From Cinclus cinclus (lineage: Eukaryota > Chordata > Aves > Passeriformes > Cinclidae), in assembly GCF_963662255.1 (NCBI RefSeq), contig NC_085073.1, forward strand, positions 434,001 to 498,000: a stretch of 64,000 bases of DNA, read 5' to 3'. Shown in pieces: positions 50,310-60,203 of the stretch. Within the stretch, counting starts at the first letter, position 1, and each line of letters begins with the position of its first letter. The notes below the pieces were generated by a model. That model ran no database searches, was not told where the DNA came from, and saw only the letters and a list, made by a program, of their open reading frames with translations. Made by a program: the position numbers and the translations under genes.

Positions 50310-51627
50310 TTGGGTCACAATGGTTCCTTGCTTCTCTTAGCCCCTGTGGTGTCACAATGCATCCCATGCCCTTTTAGGCTAGTTGGTGTTACAATGAATC
50401 ATTTGAGTCTTGGTCTCAATTGTGTCATAATATTTCCATGTTTTTATTGTGCCCCATGCTTTCACAATTCATCCCGGGCCCTATTGCAACCCCTGGTGTC
50501 ACAATGGATCATTAGATTGTTAGCCTGCATTGGGTCACAATGGTTCCTTGCTTCTCTTAACCTCTGTGGTGTCACAATGCATTCCAAGACCTTTTAGGCC
50601 ACTTGGTCTTACAATGACCCATTCGATTCTTGGCCTTCATGGTGTCATAATGGTTCCTTGCTTCTATAGGTCCCCATGCTGTCACAGTTCATCCGTGGTC
50701 CTTTTGCGCCCCCTGGTGTCAAAAGGGATTCTAAGATTGTTAGCCTGCCTTGGGTCACAATGGTTCCTTGCTTCTCTTAAGCCCTGTGGTGTCACAATGC
50801 ATCCCATGCCCTTTTAGGCCACTTGATGTCACAATGAATCATTTCATTTTTGGCCTCCATGGTGGCATAATTGTACCAGGTTTTAATTGGGCCCCATGCT
50901 TTCACAATTCATCCCTGGCCCTTTTAGGCCCATTGGTGTCACAAGGGACCATTAGATTGTAAGACTCCATTGGGTAACAATGGTTCCTTGCTTCTCTTAA
51001 CCTCTGTGGTGTCACAATGCATTCCATGCCATTTTAGGCCACTTGATGTCACAATGAATCATTTGATTCTTGGCCTCCATGGTGTCATAATGGTTCCTTG
51101 TTTCTATTGGGCCCCATGTTGTCACAGTTCATCCGTGGTCCTTTTTAGCCCCCTGGTGTCAAAAGGGATTTTAAGATTGTTAGCCCGCCTTGGGTCACAA
51201 TCGTTCCTTGCTTCTCTTAACCTCTGTGGTGTCACAATGCATTCCATGCCATTTTAGGCCACTTGATGTCACAATGAATCATTTGATTCTTGGCCTCCAT
51301 GGTGTCATAATGGTTCCTTGTTTCTATTGGGCCCCATGCTGTCACAATTCATCCCTGGCCCTTTTACGCCCCCTGGTGTCAAATGGGATCCTGGGATTCT
51401 TAGCCTCCATTGGGTCACAATGGATCCTATCTTCTCTTAACCCCTGTGGTGTCACAATGCATCCCATGCCCTTTTAGGCCACTTGATGTCCATGAATCAT
51501 TTGATTCTTGGCCTCCATGGTGACATAATTGATCCTTGCTTCTATTGGTCCCCGTGCTGTAACAATCCATCCCTGGCCATTTTAGGCCCCCTGGTGTCAC
51601 AAGGGATCATTAGATTGTTAGCCTGCA
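50310..51627. repeat. Pentamer HOR copy 6, six-monomer variant (1,318 bases)
   Basis: Order a-b-c-d'-d-e. Its a monomer matches copy 3 (offset 3,298) and its c-d' pair matches copy 4 (offset 2,198; GTAAGACTCC at 50,959), so the copy is a mosaic. The e monomer has the GATGTCCATG loss, like copy 4. Confidence 0.9.
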
Positions 51628-52727
51628 TTGGGTCACAATGGTTCCTTGCTTCTCTTAGCCCCTGTGGTGTCACAATGCATCCCATGCCCTTTTAGGCCAC
51701 TTGGTGTTACAATGAATCATTTGAGTCTTGGTCTCTATTGTGTCATAATATTTCCATGTTTTTATTGTGCCCCATGCTTTCACAATTCATCCCTGGCCCT
51801 ATTGCAACCCCTGGTGTCACAATGGATCATTAGATTGTTAGCCTGCATTGGGTCACAATGGTTCCTTGCTTCTCTTAACCTCTGTGGTGTCACAATGCAT
51901 TCCAAGACCTTTTAGGCCACTTGGTCTTACAATGACCCATTTGATTCTTGGCCTTCATGGTGTCATAATGGTTCCTTGCTTCTATAGGTCCCCATGCTGT
52001 CACAGTTCATCCGTGGTCCTTTTGCGCCCCCTGGTGTCAAAAGGGATTCTAAGATTGTTAGCCTGCCTTGGGTCACAATGGTTCCTTGCTTCTCTTAACC
52101 CCTGTGGTGTCACAATGCATCCCATGCCCTTTTAGGCCACTTGATGTCACAATGAATCATTTGATTTTTGGCCTCCATGGTGGCATAATTGTACCAGGTT
52201 TTAATTGGACCCCATGCTTTCACAATTCATCCCTGGCCCTTTTAGGCCCTTTGGTGTCACAAGGGATCATTAGATTGTTAGCCTCCATTGGGTAACAATG
52301 GTTCCTTGCTTCTCTTAACGTCTGTGGTGTCACAATGCATTCCATGCCATTTTAGGCCACTTGATGTCACAATGAATAATTTGATTCTTGGCCTCCATGG
52401 TGTCATAATGGTTCCTTGTTTCTATTGGGCCCCATGCTGTCACAATTCATCCCTGGCCCTTTTACGCCCCCTGGTGCCAAATGGGATCCTGGGATTATTA
52501 GCCTCCTTTGGGTCACAATGGATCCTAGCTTCTCTTAACCCCTGTGGTGTCACAATGCATCCCATGCCCTTTTAGGCCACTTGATGTCACAATGAATCAT
52601 TTGATTCTTGGCCTCCATGGTGACATAATAGATCCTTGCTTCTATTGGTCCCCGTGCTGTAACAATCCATCCCTGGCCATTTTAGGCCCCCTGGTGTCAC
52701 AAGGGATCATTAGATTGTTAGCCTGCA
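51628..52727. repeat. Pentamer HOR copy 7 (1,100 bases)
   Basis: Order a-b-c-d-e. CCTCCTTTGGG at 52,502 and GATCCTAGC recur 3,519 bases later. From its b monomer on, this copy belongs to the 3,519-base period. Confidence 0.9.
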
Positions 52728-53827
52728 TTGGGTCACAATGGTTCCTTGCTTCTCTTAGCCCCTGTGGTGTCACAATGCATCCCATGGCCTTTTAGGCCAC
52801 TTGGTGTTACAATGAATCATTTGAGTCTTGGTCTCTATTGTGTCATAATATTTCCATGTTTTTATTGTGCTCCATGCTTTCACAATTCATCCCTGGCCCT
52901 ATTGCAACCCCTGGTGTCACAATGGATCATTAGATTGTTAGCCTGCATTGGGTCACAATGGTTCCTTGCTTCTCTTAACCTCTGTGGTGTCACAATGCAT
53001 TCCAAGACCTTTTAGGCCACTTGGTCTTACAATGACCCATTTGATTCTTGGCCTTCATGGTGTCATAATGGTTCCTTGCTTCTATAGGTCCCCATGCTGT
53101 CACAGTTCATCCGTGGTCCTTTTGCGCCCCCTGGTGTCAAAAGGGATTCTAAGATTGTTAGCCTGCCTTGGGTCACAATGGTTCCTTGCTTCTCTTAACC
53201 CCTGTGGTGTCACAATGCATCCCATGCCCTTTTAGGCCACTTGATGTCACAATGAATCATTTCATTTTTGGCCTCCATGGTGGCATAATTGTACCAGGTT
53301 TTAATTGGGCCCCATGCTTTCACAATTCATCCCTGGCCCTTTTAGGCTCATTGGTGTCACAAGGGACCATTATATTGTTAGCCTCCATTGGGTAACAATG
53401 GTTCCTTGCTTCTCTTAACCTCTGTGGTGTCACAATGCATTCCATGCCATTTTAGGCCACTTGATGTCACAATGAATCATTTGATTCTTTGCCTCCATGG
53501 TGTCATAATGGTTCCTTGTTTCTATTGGGCCCCATGCTGTCACAATTCATCCCTGGCCCTTTTACGCCCCCTGGTGTCAAATGGGATCCTGGGATTATTA
53601 GCCTCCATTGGGTCACAATGGATCCTAGCTTCTGTTAACCCCTGTGGTGTCACAATGCATCCCATGCCCTTTTAGGCCACTTGATGTCACAATGAATCAT
53701 TTGATTCTTGGCCTCCATGGTGACATAATAGATCCTTGCTTCTATTGGTCCCCGTGCTGTAACAATCCATCCCTGGCCATTTTAGGCCCCCTGGTGTCAC
53801 AAGGGATCATTAGATTGTTAGCCTGCA
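52728..53827. repeat. Pentamer HOR copy 8 (1,100 bases)
   Basis: Order a-b-c-d-e. GATCCTAGCTTCTGTTAACC in the e monomer (about 53,622) recurs at about 57,141. Confidence 0.9.
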
Positions 53828-55146
53828 TTGGGTCACAATGGTTCCTTGCTTCTCTTAGCCCCTGTGGTGTCACAATGCATCCCATGGCCTTTTAGGCCAC
53901 TTGGTGTTACAATGAATCATTTGAATCTTGGTCTCAATTGTGTCATAATATTTCCATGTTTTTATTGTGCCCCATGTTTCACAATTCATCCCTGGCCCTA
54001 TTGCAACCCCTGGTGTCACAATGGATCATTAGATTGTTAGCCTGCATTGGGTCACAATGGTTCCTTGCTTCTCTTAACCTCTGTGGTGTCACAATGCATT
54101 CCAAGCCCTTTTAGGCCACTTGGTCTTACAATGAACCATTTGATTCTTGGCCTTCATGGTGTCATAATGGTTCCTTGCTTCTATAGGTCCCCATGCTGTC
54201 ACAGTTCATCCGTGGTCCTTTTGCGCCCCCTGGTGTCAAAAGGGATTCTAAGATTGTTAGCCTGCCTTGGGTCACAATGGTTCCTTGCTTCTCTTAACCC
54301 CTGTGGTGTCACAATGCATCCCATGCCCTTTTAGGCCACTTGATGTCACAATGAATCATTTCATTTTTGGCCTCCATGGTGGCATAATTGTACCAGGTTT
54401 TAATTGGGCCCCATGCTTTCACAATTCATCCCTGGCCCTTTTAGGCCCATTGGTGTCACAAGGGACCATTAGATTGATAGCCTCCATTGGGTAACAATGG
54501 TTCCTTGCTTCTCTTAACCTCTGTGGCGTCACAATGCATCCCATGCCCTTGTAGGCCACTTGATGTCACAATGAATCATTTGATTCTTGGCCTCCATGGT
54601 GACATAATTGTACCAGGTTTTAATTGGGCCCCATGCTTTCACAATTCATCCCTGGCCCTTTTAGGCCCTTTGGTGTCACAAGGGTTCAGTAGATTGTTAG
54701 CCTCCATTGGGTAACAATGGTTCCTTGCTTCTCTTAACGTCTGTGGTGTCACAATGCATTCCATGCCATTTTAGGCCACTTGATGTCACAATGAATCATT
54801 TGATTCTTGGCCTCCATGGTGTCATAATGGTTCCTTGTTTCTATTGGGCCCCATGCTGTCACAATTCATCCCTGGTCCTTTTGCGCCCCCTGGTGTCAAA
54901 TGGGATCCTGGGATTATTAGCCTCCATTGGGTCACAATGGATCCTTGCTTCTCGTAACCCCTGTGGTGTCACAATGCATCCCATGCCATTTTAGGCCACT
55001 TGATGTCACAATGAATCATTTGATTCTTGGCCTCCATGGTGACATAATAGATCCTTGCTTCTATTGGTCCCCGTGCTGTAACAATCCATCCCTGGCCATT
55101 TCAGGCCCCCTGGTGTCAAAAGGGATCATTAGATTGTTTGCCTGCA
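53828..55146. repeat. Pentamer HOR copy 9, six-monomer variant (1,319 bases)
   Basis: Order a-b-c-c'-d-e. The extra c' (54,487) begins GTAACAATGG and has GACATAATTGTACC. Type a has a one-base loss, CCCATGTTTCAC at 53,971, which is also in copy 12. Confidence 0.9.
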
Positions 55147-56246
55147 TTGGGTCACAATGGTTCCTTGCTTCTCTTAGCCCCTGTGGTGTCACAATGCATC
55201 CCATGCCCTTTTAGGCCACTTGATGTCACAATGAATCATTTGATTCTTGGCCTCCATGGTGACATAATATTTCCATGTTTTTATTGTGCCCCATGCTTTC
55301 ACAATTCATCCCTGGCCCTATTGCAACCCCTGGTGTCACAATGGATCATTAGAATGTTAGCCTGCATTGGGTCACAATGGTTCCTTGCTTCTCTTAACCT
55401 CTGTGGTGTCACAATGCATTCCAAGACCTTTTAGGCCACTTGGTCTTACAATGACCCATTTGATTCTTGGCCTTCATGGTGTCATAATGGTTCCTTGCTT
55501 CTATAGGTCCCCATGCTGTCACAGTTCATCCGTGGTCCTTTTGCGCCCCCTGGTGTCAAAAGGGATTCTAAGATTGTTAGCCTGCCTTGGGTCACAATGG
55601 TTCCTTGCTTCTCTTAACCCCTGTGGTGTCACAATGCATCCCATGCCCTTTTAGGCCACTTGATGTCACAATGAATCATTTGATTTTTGGCCTCCATGGT
55701 GGCATAATTGTACCAGGTTTTAATTGGGCCCCATGCTTTCACAATTCATCCCTGGCCCTTTTAGGCCCTTTGGTGTCACAAGGGATCAGTAGATTGTTAG
55801 CCTCCATTGGGTAACAATGGTTCCTTGCTTCTCTTAACGTCTGTGGTGTCACAATGCATTCCATGCCATTTTAGGCCACTTGATGTCACAATGAATAATT
55901 TGATTCTTGGCCTCCATGGTGTCATAATGGTTCCTTGTTTCTATTGGGCCCCATGCTGTCACAATTCATCCCTGGCCCTTTTACGCCCCCTGGTGTCAAA
56001 TGGGATCCTGGGATTATTAGCCTCCTTTGGGTCACAATGGATCCTAGCTTCTCTTAACCCCTGTGGTGTCACAATGCATCCCATGCCCTTTTAGGCCACT
56101 TGATGTCACAATGAATCATTTGATTCTTGGCCTCCATGGTGACATAATAGATCCTTGCTTCTATTGGTCCCCGTGCTGTAACAATCCATCCCTGGCCATT
56201 TTAGGCCCCCTGGTGTCACAAGGGATCATTAGATTGTTAGCCTGCA
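55147..56246. repeat. Pentamer HOR copy 10 (1,100 bases)
   Basis: Order a'-b-c-d-e. The a' monomer is a hybrid: sub-repeat 3 like e, sub-repeat 4 starting GACATAATATTTCC and then a-like. AGAATGTTAGCC at 55,351 is private to this copy and copy 13. Confidence 0.9.
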
Positions 56247-57346
56247 TTGGGTCACAATGGTTCCTTGCTTCTCTTAGCCCCTGTGGTGTCACAATGCATC
56301 CCATGCCCTTTTAGGCCACTTGGTGTTACAATGAATCATTTGAGTCTTGGTCTCTATTGTGTCATAATATTTCCATGTTTTTATTGTGCTCCATGCTTTC
56401 ACAATTCATCCCTGGCCCTATTGCAACCCCTGGTGTCACAATGGATCATTAGATTGTTAGCCTGCATTGGGTCACAATGGTTCCTTGCTTCTCTTAACCT
56501 CTGTGGTGTCACAATGCATTCCAAGACCTTTTAGGCCACTTGGTCTTACAATGACCCATTTGATTCTTGGCCTTCATGGTGTCATAATGGTTCCTTGCTT
56601 CTATAGGTCCCCATGCTGTCACAGTTCATCCGTGGTCCTTTTGCGCCCCCTGGTGTCAAAAGGGATTCTAAGATTGTTAGCCTGCCTTGGGTCACAATGG
56701 TTCCTTGCTTCTCTTAAGCCCTGTGGTGTCACAATGCATCCCATGCACTTTTAGGCCACTTGATGTCACAATGAATCATTTGATTTTTGGCCTCCATGGT
56801 GGCATAATTGTACCAGGTTTTAATTGGGCCCCATGCTTTCACAATTCATCCCTGGCCCTTTTAGGCTCATTGGTGTCACAAGGGACCATTAGATTGTTAG
56901 CCTCCATTGGGTAACAATGGTTCCTTGCTTCTCTTAACCTCTGTGGTGTCACAATGCATTCCATGCCATTTTAGGCCACTTGATGTCACAATGAATCATT
57001 TGATTCTTGGCCTCCATGGTGTCATAATGGTTCCTTGTTTCTATTGGGCCCCATGCTGTCACAATTCATCCCTGGCCCTTTTACGCCCCCTGGTGTCAAA
57101 TGGGATCCTGGGATTATTAGCCTCCATTGGGTCACAATGGATCCTAGCTTCTGTTAACCCCTGTGGTGTCACAATGCATCCCATGCCCTTTTAGGCCACT
57201 TGATGTCACAATGAATCATTTGATTCTTGGCCTCCATGGTGACATAATAGATCCTTGCTTCTATTGGTCCCCGTGCTGTAACAATCCATCCCTGGCCATT
57301 TTAGGCCCCCTGGTGTCACAAGGGATCATTAGATTGTTAGCCTGCA
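56247..57346. repeat. Pentamer HOR copy 11 (1,100 bases)
   Basis: Order a-b-c-d-e. Its d and e monomers match those of copy 8 at an offset of 3,519, including GATCCTAGCTTCTGTTAACC. Confidence 0.9.
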
Positions 57347-58665
57347 TTGGGTCACAATGGTTCCTTGCTTCTCTTAGCCCCTGTGGTGTCACAATGCATC
57401 CCATGGCCTTTTAGGCCACTTGGTGTTACAATGAATCATTTGAATCTTGGTCTCTATTGTGTCATAATATTTCCATGTTTTTATTGTGCCCCATGTTTCA
57501 CAATTCATCCCTGGCCCTATTGCAACCCCTGGTGTCACGAGGGATCATTAGATTGTTAGCCTGCATTGGGTCACAATGGTTCCTTGCTTCTCTTAACCTC
57601 TGTGGTGTCACAATGCATTCCAAGCCCTTTTAGGCCACTTGGTCTTACAATGAACCATTTGATTCTTGGCCTCCATGGTGTCATAATGGTTCCTTTCTTC
57701 TATAGGTCCCCATGCAGACACAGTTCATCCGTGGTCCTTTTGCGCCCCCTGGTGTCAAAAGGGATTCTAAGATTGTTAGCCTGCCTTGGGTCACAATGGT
57801 TCCTTGCTTCTCTTAACCCCTGTGGTGTCACAATGCATCCCATGCCCTTTTAGGCCACTTGATATCACAATGAATCATTTGATTTTTGGCCTCCATGGTG
57901 GCATAATTGTACCAGGTTTTAATTGGGCCCCATGATTTCACAATTCATCCCTGGCCCTTTTAGGCCCATTGGTGTCACAAGGGACCATTAGATTGTTAGC
58001 CTCCATTGGGTAACAATGGTTCCTTGCTTCTCTTAACCTCTGTGGAGTCACAATGCATCCCATGCCCTTTTAGGCCACTTGATGTCACAATGAATCATTT
58101 GATTCTTGGCCTCCATGGTGACATAATTGTACCAGGTTTTAATTGGGCCCCATGCTTTCACAATTCATCCCTGGCCCTTTTAGGCTCATTGGTGTCACAA
58201 GGGATCATTAGATTGTTAGCCTCCATTGGGTAACAATGGTTCCTTGCTTCTCTTAACCTCTGTGGTGTCACAATGCATTCCATGCCATTTTAGGCCACTT
58301 GATGTCACAATGAATCATTTGATTCTTGGCCTCCATGGTGTCATAATGGTTCCTTGTTTCTATTGGGCCCCATGCTGTCACAATTCATCCCTGGCCCTTT
58401 TACGCCCCCTGGTGTCAAATGGGATCCTGGGATTATTAGCCTCCATTGGGTCACAATGGATCCTTGCTTCTCTTAACCCCTGTGGTGTCACAATGCATCC
58501 CATGCCCTTTTAGGCCACTTGATGTCACAATGAATCATTTGATTCTTGGCCTCCATGGTGACATAATAGATCCTTGCTTCTATTGGTCCCCGTGCTGTAA
58601 CAATCCATCCCTGGCCATTTTAGGCCCCCTGGTGTCACAAGGGATCATTAGATTGTTTGCCTGCA
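57347..58665. repeat. Pentamer HOR copy 12, six-monomer variant (1,319 bases)
   Basis: Order a-b-c-c'-d-e, matching copy 9 monomer for monomer. Private changes include CCCATGCAGACACAG near 57,710 and TGTCACGAGGG near 57,533. Confidence 0.9.
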
Positions 58666-59763
58666 TTGGGTCAAAATCGTTCCTTGCTTCTCTTAACCTC
58701 TGTGGTGTCACAATGCATCCCATGCCCTTTTAGGCCACTTGATGTCACAATGAATCATTTGATTCTTGGCCTCCATGGTGACATAATATTTCCATGTTTT
58801 TATTGTGCCCCATGCTTTCACAATTCATCCCTGGCCCTATTGCAACCCCTGGTGTCACAATGGATCATTAGAATGTTAGCCTGCATTGGGTCACAATGGT
58901 TCCTTGCTTCTCTTAACCTCTGTGGTGTCACAATGCATTCCAAGCCCTTTTAGGCCACTTGGTCTTGCAATGAACCATTTGATTCTTGGCCTTCATGGTG
59001 TCATAATGGTTCCTTGCTTCTATAGGTCCCCATGCTGTCACAGTTTATCCGTATTCCTTTTGCACCCCCTGGTGTCAAAAGGGATTCTAAGATTGTTAGC
59101 CTGCCTTGGGTCACAATGGTTCCTTGCTTCTCTTAACCCCTGTGGTGTCACAATGCATCCCATGCCCTTTTAGGCCACTTGATGTCACAATGAATCATTT
59201 GATTTTTGGCCTCCATGGTGGCATAATTGTACATGGTTTTAATTGGGTCCCATGCTTTCAAAATTCATCCCTGGCCCTTTTAGGCCCATTGGTGTCACAA
59301 GGGATCAGTAGATTGTTAGCCTCCATTGGGTAACAATGGTTCCTTGCTTCTATTAACCTCTGTGGTGTCACAATGCATTCCATGCCATTTTAGGCCACTT
59401 GATGTCACAATGAATCATTTGATTCTTGGCCTCCATGGTGTCATAATGGTTCCCTGTTTCTCTTGGGACTCATGCTGTCACAATTCATCCCTGGACCTTT
59501 TACGCCCCCTGGTGTCAAATGGGATCCTGGGATTATTAGCCTCCATTGGGTCACAATGGATCCTTGCTTCTCTTAACCCCTGTGGTGTCACAATGCATCC
59601 CATGCCCTTTAAGGCCACATGATGTCAATGAAACATTTGATTCTTGGCCTCCATGGTGACATAATAGATCCTTGCTTCTATTGGGCCCCGTGCTGTAACA
59701 ATCCATCCCTGGCCATTTTAGGCCCCCTGGTGTCACAAGGGATCATTAGATTTTTAGCCTGCA
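58666..59763. repeat. Pentamer HOR copy 13 (1,098 bases)
   Basis: Order a'-b-c-d-e, matching copy 10. It shares AGAATGTTAGCC (58,870) and GGGATCAGTAG (59,299). A two-base loss in GATGTCAATG near 59,624 and several scattered changes make it the most diverged of the series. Confidence 0.88.
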
Positions 59764-60203
59764 TTGGGTCACAATGGTTCCTTGCTTCTCTTAGCCCCTG
59801 TGGTGTCACAATGCATCCCATGGCCTTTTAGGCCACTTGGTGTTACAATGAATCATTTGAGTCTTGGTCTCTATTGTGTCATAATATTTCCATGTTTTTA
59901 TTGTGCCCCATGCTTTCACAATTCATCCCTGGCCCTATTGCAACCCCTGTTGTCACAATGGATCATTAGATTGTTAGCCTGCATTGGGTCACAATGGTTC
60001 CTTGCTTCTCTTAACCTCTGTGGTGTCACAATGCATTCCATGCACTTTTAGGCCACTTGATGTCACAATGAATAATTTGATTCTTGGCCTCCATGGTGTC
60101 ATAATGGTTCCTTGTTTCGATTGGGCCCCATGCAGTCACAATTCATCCCTGGCCCTTTTACGACCCCTGGTGTCAAATGGGATCCTGGGATTATTAGCCT
60201 CCA
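59764..60203. repeat. Junction between regular HOR and mixed array
   Basis: The last a-type monomer (59,764) is followed not by b but by a d-like monomer (59,984) with CTTGTTTCGATTGGGCCCC and CATGCAGTCACAATTC. After that f-type monomers reappear. The junction lies within sub-repeat 2-3 of the 59,984 monomer and no non-satellite sequence is present. Confidence 0.8.

Larger units (their letters stand above)
51848..59763. repeat. 3,519-base super-period (16 monomers, 5+5+6)
   Basis: Private features recur at exactly 3,519 bases: CCTCCTTTGGG (52,502/56,021), the one-base loss CCCATGTTTCAC (53,971/57,490), AGAATGTTAGCC (55,351/58,870), GGGATCAGTAG (55,780/59,299). Pentamers 7-9 therefore correspond to 10-12, and 10 continues into 13. 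About 2.25 periods are present. Confidence 0.88.
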
